From assembly GCA_039028335.1 (NCBI GenBank), contig JBCCIF010000153.1:1-5122 (forward strand): 5,122 nucleotides of DNA. The letters are read 5' to 3'. Positions 1 to 5,122 of the stretch are shown here, in pieces. A program made the position numbers and the translations under genes. This stretch comes from JABDKJ01 sp039028335. GTDB lineage: Bacteria > Bacteroidota > Bacteroidia > Flavobacteriales_D > JABDKJ01. Every line of letters starts with the position of its first letter. Position 1 is the stretch's first letter. The notes under the pieces are model-generated. The model did no database searches, had not been told where the DNA came from, and saw nothing but the letters and a program-made list of their open reading frames with translations.

Positions 1-417
1 GCCTTAGCCATAGGCGTGTATGGAGCAATACATTTTTCACGTGAACTGAATCCTTATGTTGTTGATTTTGGAATTTCAGAAAAACTTAGTCCAATTCTGA
101 GTTTTGCTTTGACCTTTATACTCATACTCATCATTGTTCATTTAATTGCCAAACTGATTACAAAGCTTATTGATTCTCTGTCCCTGTCTTTTTTAAACAA
201 AATGGGCGGAGGGCTTTTCGGTGCTATCAAAGGCATATTGATTTGCACCGTGATCTTAATGTATTTCAATAAAATAAATGAACGTTTTATTTTGATGAGC
301 GAAGAGTCAAAGGCGGAATCATATTTTTACACTCCTTTGGTCAATTTAGGTGAAAATGTGTTTCCAAAAATAATGGACGAGTATTTCCCCAAAAAGGAGC
401 CTAACTTGACTGAATAG
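1..417 (+). CDS. CvpA family inner-membrane protein, 3' part
   Basis: The reading frame is open from the first base, so the true start lies upstream; 138 codons are visible. Two hydrophobic segments are clear, at visible residues about 29-49 and 69-89. Between them lies LNKMGGGLFGAIKG (65-78), which resembles the CvpA signature of an Asn-basic pair followed by GG-FG-hydrophobic-KG at the start of the last helix. The tail, with ESYFYTPL and a later FPKI, is also typical of the family's C-terminus. CvpA proteins are small integral membrane proteins first linked to colicin V production and later to envelope stress tolerance; their biochemical role is unsettled. Bacteroidota members usually have about 160-190 residues, so perhaps 30-50 residues are missing here. 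A GTG at 16 is in frame but is probably an internal valine, because the upstream codons (ALAIG) continue the hydrophobic pattern. Its stop lies inside the 3' end of the opposing pgk gene. Confidence 0.85.
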   Translation, partial: ALAIGVYGAIHFSRELNPYVVDFGISEKLSPILSFALTFILILIIVHLIAKLITKLIDSLSLSFLNKMGGGLFGAIKGILICTVILMYFNKINERFILMSEESKAESYFYTPLVNLGENVFPKIMDEYFPKKEPNLTE

Positions 418-1588
418 CCGCAATACCTGGTAGCGTTTTTCCTTCCATATATTCCAACATTGCTCCCCCGCCTGTAGAGACATAGCTTACTTTATTAGCA
501 AGAGAAAACTTCTTCAATGCCGCCACTGAGTCGCCTCCTCCAACTAAGGAAAAAGCTCCATTCTCTGTAGCCCTTACAATTGAATTCGCAATATGCACAG
601 TGCCTGTTGCAAAATTCTCAAATTCAAAAACACCCATGGGTCCATTCCACAAAATCGTTTTGCTTGCAGCAATAGTCTGGCTAAAATATTCGCGCGTTTC
701 TATTCCTATATCTAGCCCCATCCACGATTCAGGAATTTCAGAAGTTGGACAGTTTTTAGAATTTGCAGCATTAGAAAAATCATCGGCAATAATTGTATCA
801 ACAGGAAGAAGAATTTGGGTATTGTTTTTTTCAGCCCTTTTCAGAGCATCTAGCGCATCAGGTATCTTATCTTCTTCGAACAGAGAATTGCCAATTGAGC
901 CTCCTAAAGCCTTTGCAAAGGTGTAGGCCATTCCGCCTCCTACAATTATGTTGTCACATCGCTCGATTAAGTTCAACAATACGTCTAATTTGCTCGAAAC
1001 TTTAGCTCCTCCAATAATGGCCGTAACTGGACCTTGAGCTTCATGTAAGACTTTATTCAGGCTATCGATCTCTTTTTCCATAAGAAGACCAAAACATTTT
1101 TCTTTTGCGAATTGGGCGATTATCGCTGTTGATGCATGCGCGCGATGAGCGGTTCCAAATGCGTCATTTACATAAACATCACCCAATGAGGCCAATGCTT
1201 TTGCGAATTCTAAATCCCCTGCTTTTTCTCTTTTGTCATATCGCAAGTTTTCCAACAGAAGAACTTCGCCAGGATCTAGGTCTAATGTCTTCAACCGGGT
1301 ATTTTCAAGGCTATTCATATCGTCAAAACTCACTTCAGTTTCAAGTTGACCTTCGAGCGTTGGAATTAAGTTTTTCATTGAAAATTCTGATTCACGCTCT
1401 TTCGGACGTCCTAAATGAGACATCAGAACAACTGAAGCACCTCTCGCGAGTGCTGACTTAATACTAGGCAGAGCTGCCAATATTCTGGTATCGTCCGTAA
1501 TTTGCAATTGTTCATTTAGGGGCACATTAAAATCGACCCTGATTAGCGCTCTTTTTCCCGCAAAATCTATGGATTGAAAGTCTTGCAT
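401..1588 (-). CDS. pgk: phosphoglycerate kinase
   Basis: Cytoplasmic glycolytic enzyme that interconverts 1,3-bisphosphoglycerate + ADP and 3-phosphoglycerate + ATP. The protein has 395 residues, the normal bacterial length, and every landmark is present. The N-terminal substrate-binding domain shows RVDFNVPL (17-24), SHLGRPK (57-63), LLENLRYDKREKAGD (111-125) and VNDAFGTAHRAHAST (140-154). The C-terminal nucleotide-binding domain shows GGAKVSSKLDVL (193-204), GGGMAYTF (217-224), LPVDTIIADDF (261-271), ILWNGPMGVFE (312-322), GGGDSVAA (350-357) and STGGGAMLEYMEGKTLPGIAAI (371-392, quoted in part as its key glycines 373-375). The ATG at 1586-1588 places RVDFNVPL at the usual distance from the N-terminus; no strong Shine-Dalgarno precedes it. 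It is divergent from holB (49 bp gap) and convergent with the CvpA gene, overlapping it by 17 bp. Nothing suggests transfer or damage. Function is near certain. Confidence 0.98.
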   Translation of the reverse strand: MQDFQSIDFAGKRALIRVDFNVPLNEQLQITDDTRILAALPSIKSALARGASVVLMSHLGRPKERESEFSMKNLIPTLEGQLETEVSFDDMNSLENTRLKTLDLDPGEVLLLENLRYDKREKAGDLEFAKALASLGDVYVNDAFGTAHRAHASTAIIAQFAKEKCFGLLMEKEIDSLNKVLHEAQGPVTAIIGGAKVSSKLDVLLNLIERCDNIIVGGGMAYTFAKALGGSIGNSLFEEDKIPDALDALKRAEKNNTQILLPVDTIIADDFSNAANSKNCPTSEIPESWMGLDIGIETREYFSQTIAASKTILWNGPMGVFEFENFATGTVHIANSIVRATENGAFSLVGGGDSVAALKKFSLANKVSYVSTGGGAMLEYMEGKTLPGIAAIQSS

Positions 1589-1618
1589 TTATCTTGAGAA
1601 TGATTAAAATTAAAGCTT

Positions 1619-1650
1619 CAAATAAACGATATAAATTTTGTTTGCAACAA
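1619..1650 (-). promoter_or_regulatory. candidate pgk promoter (Bacteroidota -33/-7 type)
   Basis: On the minus strand TTGTTG (plus 1645-1650) is followed after 18 nt by TTTATTTG (plus 1619-1626). This differs at one position from the Bacteroidota -7 consensus TAnnTTTG, and the spacing fits the known TTG-(17-23)-TAnnTTTG arrangement. Transcription would start around 1610-1613, giving a leader of about 25 nt before the pgk ATG. The upstream box lies over the first codons of holB. The match was found by eye in A+T-rich DNA, so chance is a real possibility. Confidence 0.4.
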
Positions 1651-2693
1651 CATTTATCCATAAGGACATTCAAGAAAAATTAGAGCATGCTATTCTACAA
1701 GATAGAGTGCCGCATGCCCTTTATCTGAAAAGTCCTGACGGAGGAGGGAATTTACCAATAGCAATAGCAATTGCCAATGAACTTTTGAATGCCAAAAAAC
1801 CTCATGGTCTATTTGGTGATATCAGGGAAGATGTCAGAGCATTAAGCCTAACTCATCCGGACCTGAATATCGTGTTTCCGGTTCAACAGATTGAGAAAAA
1901 ACGCACGTGTGAGTCTTACATATCAGAGTTTAGAGAATTCTATCTCAAAAACAACTATATCACCTTTGACGATTGGCTTGAAGAAGTTGGACATGCCGAC
2001 AAGAAACCTATAATTTCCGTTCACGAAGCCCAATCGATTATTCGAAAACTTTCTTTGAAACCATTTGAAGCTTCTGGTCAAGTATTGATTATTTGGCAAC
2101 CAGAAAAAATGAATGCTGAATGTGCGAATAAGCTTCTGAAAATTATCGAAGAGCCCGAACCTGGGAACGTGATAATTATGGTTGGCAATGAATGGGACAA
2201 GCTTTTGACTACAATAAAATCAAGAGTTCAACTAATTCGCATAAAGCCTTTTTCTTCTGATCAGATAAAGAACTATTTACATCTGAAAGAAAACATTGAA
2301 ATTGATTTAGCTCAGGAAATTGCCGAAAAAGCTGAAGGTATTGTTTCCAATGCGCTGAAACTGTTGAATGAAGACGGCAAAGAGGAAATCGAAAAACTCA
2401 TAAGCCAATTTCTTCGATTAAGTATGAAGGGAAATAAAGTAGGGCTGATTGATTTGAGTGCTCAGTTTCACGGCTTGAACACAGTTGATAGAGTGTTCTT
2501 TTTTAAGGAGCTGAGCGATCGAATAAGAAAGGCTTTTTTTATGGAAAAAATTACACACAAACAAGCCGAGCACATGCAAAAGGGAATAGATAGTGCGCTG
2601 TATTCTTTAAAGCGAAATGCCCATGCAAAAACGCTTTTTTTGAATTTCAGTTTAAAGGCGTGCAAATTATTGAATCCGGTGGTTCAGGCTTGA
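1638..2693 (+). CDS. holB: DNA polymerase III, delta' subunit (clamp loader)
   Basis: The delta' subunit is the structural arm of the clamp-loader complex that places the beta sliding clamp on DNA. The 351-residue protein shows the AAA+ outline of the family: RVPHALYLKSPDGGG (23-37) at the P-loop position, HPDLNIVFPV (73-82), VHEAQSIIRKLSLKPFE (128-144), EKMNAECANKLLKIIEEPE (156-174) and TTIKSRVQ (181-188). A helical C-terminal part ends with NAHAKTLFLNFSLKACKLL (327-345), as in other Bacteroidota delta' proteins. The P-loop lacks the GK(S/T) of an active ATPase, which is normal for delta'. The zinc-module cysteines of E. coli delta' are absent, and the usual SRC reads SRV. A stop at 1632-1634 limits the frame and no ATG occurs before residue 157, so TTG at 1638 is the inferred start; ATT at 1635 is the only upstream alternative. 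It is followed by ricT after 24 bp and is probably co-transcribed with it. No convincing promoter of its own was seen. Confidence 0.9.
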   Translation: MFATTFIHKDIQEKLEHAILQDRVPHALYLKSPDGGGNLPIAIAIANELLNAKKPHGLFGDIREDVRALSLTHPDLNIVFPVQQIEKKRTCESYISEFREFYLKNNYITFDDWLEEVGHADKKPIISVHEAQSIIRKLSLKPFEASGQVLIIWQPEKMNAECANKLLKIIEEPEPGNVIIMVGNEWDKLLTTIKSRVQLIRIKPFSSDQIKNYLHLKENIEIDLAQEIAEKAEGIVSNALKLLNEDGKEEIEKLISQFLRLSMKGNKVGLIDLSAQFHGLNTVDRVFFFKELSDRIRKAFFMEKITHKQAEHMQKGIDSALYSLKRNAHAKTLFLNFSLKACKLLNPVVQA

Positions 2694-2717
2694 AATTATT
2701 GTTATAACTTAGCCTTG

Positions 2718-3860
2718 ATGGGATGTAGTTGTGGAAATACAGAAAATGGACTGCCTGCAGGCTGCAAGAACAACGGGTCATGTGGAACAAGTGGTTGCGA
2801 TAAAATGCCAAGTTTTGATTGGCTAGCAAATATGACCAATCTTTCCGGCACTCCTGCTTATCCATTTATACAGGTTCGATTTAAAAATGGCAGAAAAGTT
2901 TTTTACAAAAATGATAAGGGACTCTCTCTTAACCCGGGGCAATCCGTTGTTGTTGATGCACAAAGCGGTTATGATATTGGAATAGTTTCTCTAACAGGAG
3001 AATTGGCGCGCATCCAAAAGACAAAAAAAACCAAGCAGAAGGAAGAAATTAGAAAGACCTTGAGAATTCCAACAGAAGTTGATATAGAAAAGTGGGTTGC
3101 TGCTCGTAAACGGGAAAAAGAAACGATGATACGATCGCGTCAAATTGCTTTGGCTTTAGGATTAGAAATGAAGATTGGTGATGTAGAATATCAGGCAGAT
3201 GGGTCAAAAGCGACATTTTTCTATACTGCGGAAGAGCGCGTTGATTTTCGAACTTTAATTGTCAAATTAGCTGAAGCATTTCGCATCCGAGTTGAAATGA
3301 GGCAGATAGGTGCTCGACAAGAAGCAGGAATGGTGGGAGGTATTGGTTCCTGTGGAAGGGAATTGTGTTGTTCAACTTGGCTTACCGATTTCAGAACTGT
3401 TCAGACAAGTTCTGCCCGTTATCAACAATTAGCTATAAATCCTCAAAAGCTCGCTGGACAATGCGGCAAATTGAAATGTTGCCTCAACTATGAATTGGAT
3501 AGTTATCTTGAGGCAGTTAAAGATTTTCCAGAGTCAAACGCCAAACTAGAAACTCAGAAGGGATTAGCTTCTCTATTCAAAATGGATCTTTTCAAAAGAA
3601 TGATCTGGATGGTATATGCCGATGACAGAACTTCTTCACCAATTGAGATAAGTTTGAAACGCTTTAGAGAGATTCAAAGAATGAATCAAAAGGGGAAGAA
3701 GCCAGAAAGTTTGAAAGACCTTTCTCATATTCCTAAGCAATTGGATTTTGAATCGCATGATATAGAGAAGGACAGTATTTCACGATTCGATTCCAAATTC
3801 AAAAAGGGAAGGAAAAAGAAAAGAAGACGACCAAACAAGAAGAGACTTGCAAAAAAATAA
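2718..3860 (+). CDS. ricT: PSP1-domain protein, RicT (YaaT) family
   Basis: The family is known from Bacillus subtilis RicT, which with RicA and RicF forms a complex carrying Fe-S clusters that acts with RNase Y in mRNA maturation and affects sporulation and competence. The 380-residue protein contains the PSP1 core (about 50-270) with both cysteine blocks of the family: C212-x4-C217-C218 in GSCGRELCCSTWL, and C249-x4-C254-C255 in GQCGKLKCCLNYEL. Two parts fall outside the core. The first is an N-terminal segment with C3, C5, C16, C22 and C27 in a Gly/Asn-rich setting. The second is a strongly basic tail (about 360-380) rich in Lys and Arg. Both are, to my knowledge, common in Bacteroidota homologues. 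ATG 2718 is preferred over the TTG codon just before it (2715). The gene lies 24 bp after holB and its last 14 bp overlap gldH. Family assignment is firm; the function in this phylum is not established, and I see no RicA or RicF nearby. Confidence 0.92.
   Translation: MGCSCGNTENGLPAGCKNNGSCGTSGCDKMPSFDWLANMTNLSGTPAYPFIQVRFKNGRKVFYKNDKGLSLNPGQSVVVDAQSGYDIGIVSLTGELARIQKTKKTKQKEEIRKTLRIPTEVDIEKWVAARKREKETMIRSRQIALALGLEMKIGDVEYQADGSKATFFYTAEERVDFRTLIVKLAEAFRIRVEMRQIGARQEAGMVGGIGSCGRELCCSTWLTDFRTVQTSSARYQQLAINPQKLAGQCGKLKCCLNYELDSYLEAVKDFPESNAKLETQKGLASLFKMDLFKRMIWMVYADDRTSSPIEISLKRFREIQRMNQKGKKPESLKDLSHIPKQLDFESHDIEKDSISRFDSKFKKGRKKKRRRPNKKRLAKK
3837..3849 (+). promoter_or_regulatory. gldH translation start region inside the ricT end
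   Basis: The purine run AAGAAGAGAC (3837-3846) sits immediately before the TTG codon 3847-3849 that starts the GldH signal peptide. It belongs to the codons of the basic RicT tail. The GAAGAGA part gives weak complementarity to a Shine-Dalgarno-binding site. Because the ricT stop (3858-3860) lies 9 nt past the TTG, ribosomes finishing ricT could restart here, so translational coupling is likely. This is an inference from the layout. Confidence 0.35.
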
Positions 3861-4329
3861 ATCAACCCTAATCTTTACGATTCTTTTGCTGTCTTTATTA
3901 GCCGCATGCAGTTATTCTTCTGTTTACGATGAATTTAAAAGCATTGATGAAGGCAATTGGCATTATAAGGACACATTGAATTTTGAAGTCGACATCCAAG
4001 ACACAGCGAAAATGTGCAACTTCAACTTAGTATTTAGACATGACAACGATTACCATTACAGTAATTTCATATCATTCGTTCGTCTGGAATTCCCAAATGG
4101 AAGAGCGCGACTAGATACAGTCGAGATTGTCTTGGCAAGCAGGTCCGGAAAATGGCTTGGCCAGGGAGTTGGGGACATATATTCACATGAAAGGAGATAT
4201 TTGAGCAATATGCGATTTCCTATGAAAGGGAAATACAAATTCAGCATTTTGCACGCAATGCGAGACGAACTATTGGAAGGGGTCAATGATGTGGGAATCG
4301 CAGTAAGAAAATCAGATCAAGATCAATAA
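3847..4329 (+). CDS. gldH: gliding motility lipoprotein GldH
   Basis: GldH is an envelope lipoprotein required for gliding in Flavobacterium johnsoniae; its biochemical role is unknown. The 160-residue protein starts with a signal peptide (basic KNK, hydrophobic 8-18) and the lipobox LAAC with acylated Cys21. After it come VYDEF (26-30), W38, NDYHYSNF (67-74), FPNG (82-85) with LDTVE (89-93), WLGQGVGDI (103-111), FPMKGKYKFSILHAMRD (124-140) and GVNDVGI (145-151). These match the GldH pattern through the whole length. No acidic cluster follows Cys21, so there is no obvious surface-export signal of the Capnocytophaga/Bacteroides type; a periplasm-facing lipoprotein is the simpler reading. The start is TTG 3847: it is the only ATG, GTG or TTG that gives the full signal peptide, and it overlaps ricT by 14 bp. 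The ricT-gldH-PBP1A order is one I recognise from Flavobacteriia. Identity is confident; whether this organism glides cannot be told. Confidence 0.93.
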   Translation: MQKNKSTLIFTILLLSLLAACSYSSVYDEFKSIDEGNWHYKDTLNFEVDIQDTAKMCNFNLVFRHDNDYHYSNFISFVRLEFPNGRARLDTVEIVLASRSGKWLGQGVGDIYSHERRYLSNMRFPMKGKYKFSILHAMRDELLEGVNDVGIAVRKSDQDQ

Positions 4330-4343
4330 GCTTAACATTTTTT

Positions 4344-4365
4344 GTCAAATAGATTTACATTTGAC
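4344..4365. repeat. 7-bp perfect inverted repeat between gldH and pbp1A
   Basis: GTCAAAT (4344-4350) and ATTTGAC (4359-4365) are exact reverse complements around an 8-nt loop, AGATTTAC. The arms are A+T-rich and no T-run follows on the plus strand (GCGTTTATCC comes next), so it is not a classical intrinsic terminator. The right arm overlaps the candidate -7 element for pbp1A, which would suit a small operator or a leader hairpin. In A+T-rich DNA such a repeat can also arise by chance. Confidence 0.45.
4356..4363 (+). promoter_or_regulatory. candidate -7 element for the pbp1A gene
   Basis: TACATTTG matches the Bacteroidota -7 consensus TAnnTTTG exactly. It lies 22 nt before the pbp1A ATG, which would give a short leader of roughly 15 nt. 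The weak point is the -33 side: the only TTTG upstream (4341-4344) is 11 nt away, shorter than the usual 17-23, and no TTG stands at the proper distance. If real, the pbp1A gene can be transcribed apart from holB-ricT-gldH. Confidence 0.3.
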
Positions 4366-4385
4366 GCGTTTATCCACCTAAAAAA

Positions 4386-5122
4386 ATGGCTAAAAAGAAG
4401 AAAGCAAAACGAGACACTAAAAAAATCCGAAGATTATTCTGGTTAATGGGCCTCGCACCTTTCATGGTTCTAGGCCTTTTATTGGTTGCGGCAGCTTTTA
4501 GCGAACTCCCTTCTTTTAAAGAACTTGAGAATCCAAAAAGCGATTTGGCAACTGAAGTAATTACCACAGATAATAAGGTAATAGGAAAATTTTGGTCGAA
4601 GAACAGGACAAATATTGAATATGAAGATATTCCGAATCATATGATTAAAGCGCTCATCGCCACAGAAGATGAGCGCTATTATAAACATTCGGGAATTGAC
4701 CCCGAAGGTGTTGCTCGTGCTGTCATTTATATGGGGAATAGAGGAGGGGGAAGTACGATTACGCAGCAATTGGCTAAGCTCTTGTTTAGTGAGAAACCAA
4801 AAACGAAATTTGAACGCGTCTTTCAAAAAGCCCAGGAATGGATAATAGCTGGTCGATTAGAGAAAAATTATTCAAAGGAAGAAATCATTACGATGTACCT
4901 CAACCAATATGATTTTCTTTACCAAGCTGTTGGGTTAAAGTCTGCTTCAAACATTTATTTTTCTAAAGACCCGATTGATTTAAAAGTAGAAGAAGGTGCG
5001 GTATTGGTTGGAATGCTTAAAAACCCAATACTCTATAACCCAAAAAAAGAGAAATATGCTGAGAATGCCTTGAACAGGAGGAATACAGTTTTAAAGCAAA
5101 TGGTGCGCAACAAGTTCATGAC
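4386..5122 (+). CDS. mrcA: class A penicillin-binding protein (PBP1A type), 5' part
   Basis: A bifunctional peptidoglycan synthase: a glycosyltransferase domain polymerises lipid II and a C-terminal transpeptidase domain, not in the window, crosslinks it. Visible are 245 codons of a protein expected to have about 750-800. A lysine-rich cytoplasmic start (1-16) and one membrane anchor (about 18-38) lead into the GT51 domain. The catalytic motif is ATEDERYYKHSGID (92-105) with general base E94. Motif 2 is GGSTITQQLAK (121-131). Motif 3 reads QKAQE (147-151), with the second glutamate E151 in place of the common RKxxE. Next come LEKNYSKEEIITMYLN (158-173) and GLKSASNIYFSK (183-194). The frame is intact to the edge. 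The ATG at 4386 follows an A-run, the usual start context where Shine-Dalgarno sites are rare. It stands 56 bp after gldH. The motifs point to an active enzyme, though the transpeptidase half is unseen. Confidence 0.95.
   Translation, partial: MAKKKKAKRDTKKIRRLFWLMGLAPFMVLGLLLVAAAFSELPSFKELENPKSDLATEVITTDNKVIGKFWSKNRTNIEYEDIPNHMIKALIATEDERYYKHSGIDPEGVARAVIYMGNRGGGSTITQQLAKLLFSEKPKTKFERVFQKAQEWIIAGRLEKNYSKEEIITMYLNQYDFLYQAVGLKSASNIYFSKDPIDLKVEEGAVLVGMLKNPILYNPKKEKYAENALNRRNTVLKQMVRNKFM

Noticed and set aside
600..1461. Open reading frames on the plus strand inside pgk (about 600-926, 793-1005 and 1105-1461).
   Set aside because: They lie opposite a full-length, fully conserved pgk, overlap each other and show no recognisable domain; they are products of its codon pattern.
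1630..1640. TATAAATTTTG as a -7 promoter box for holB.
   Set aside because: It has one base too many for TAnnTTTG and overlaps the start codon; a transcript from it would lack the only usable holB start.
1756..1773. CAATAG-CAATAG-CAATTG micro-repeat in holB.
   Set aside because: Too short to call a tandem repeat; it encodes the Ala-Ile stretch of a helix next to the degenerate P-loop.
2715..2717. TTG at 2715 as the ricT start.
   Set aside because: The next codon is ATG and directly precedes the GCSCG segment; ATG is the simpler start and changes the protein by one residue only.
2468..2865. Minus-strand open frames opposite the holB end and the ricT start.
   Set aside because: Short, overlapping well-supported genes, and without recognisable protein features.
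3587..3599. Palindrome TCTTTTCAAAAGA inside ricT.
   Set aside because: It lies in coding sequence, is A+T-rich and codes for ordinary residues (part of DLFKR); probably chance.
3850..3861. Run of seven A at the ricT end as a programmed frameshift site that fuses RicT to GldH.
   Set aside because: Reaching the gldH frame needs a +1 shift, no known stimulator is visible, and the fusion would bury a lipoprotein signal peptide inside a cytoplasmic protein. Separate initiation at TTG explains the layout better.
4330..4385. Intrinsic terminator after gldH.
   Set aside because: The hairpin here has A+T-rich arms and no T-run behind it on the plus strand; the T-run at 4338-4343 comes before the hairpin.
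4056..4826. Minus-strand open frames opposite gldH and the pbp1A gene (about 4056-4286, 4370-4567 and 4479-4826).
   Set aside because: They are antisense to genes with clear family motifs, show no domain or start context of their own, and overlap one another.

Overview
The window reads as ordinary core chromosome of a member of the phylum Bacteroidota, most likely Flavobacteriales or a close relative. The evidence is a GldH-type gliding lipoprotein directly after a PSP1/RicT protein with a cysteine-rich N-terminus and directly before a class A penicillin-binding protein. Pgk and DNA polymerase III delta' are also of Bacteroidota type. The DNA is A+T-rich, Shine-Dalgarno sites are weak or absent, and TAnnTTTG-like elements stand where promoters are expected. 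The assignment rests on remembered family sequences, not on a search.

Layout. Bases 1-417 (+) are the 3' part of a CvpA-family membrane protein gene. Bases 401-1588 (-) are pgk, complete, whose 3' end overlaps the cvpA end by 17 bp tail to tail. A 49-bp divergent gap then leads to a rightward gene group: holB (1638-2693), ricT (2718-3860), gldH (3847-4329) and the first third of a pbp1A/mrcA-type gene (4386 to the window edge). Spacings are 24 bp, a 14-bp overlap, and 56 bp. The last gap holds a 7-bp inverted repeat and a perfect TAnnTTTG element. No stretch over 300 bases lacks a gene.

How the genes relate. Pgk is glycolytic and stands alone on its strand. HolB is part of the replicative clamp loader. 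RicT belongs to a family whose Bacillus member works in an Fe-S-containing complex controlling RNA processing. GldH is a cell-envelope lipoprotein needed for gliding, and PBP1A builds peptidoglycan. The rightward genes look co-transcribed at least from holB to gldH, but they do not form one obvious pathway.

There is no sign of a mobile element, CRISPR array, RNA gene or defence system. The points most worth a second look are the extra N-terminal cysteines and basic tail of RicT, the TTG starts inferred for holB and gldH (gldH starting inside ricT), the loss of the usual nucleotide- and zinc-binding residues in HolB, and the small regulatory-looking gaps.
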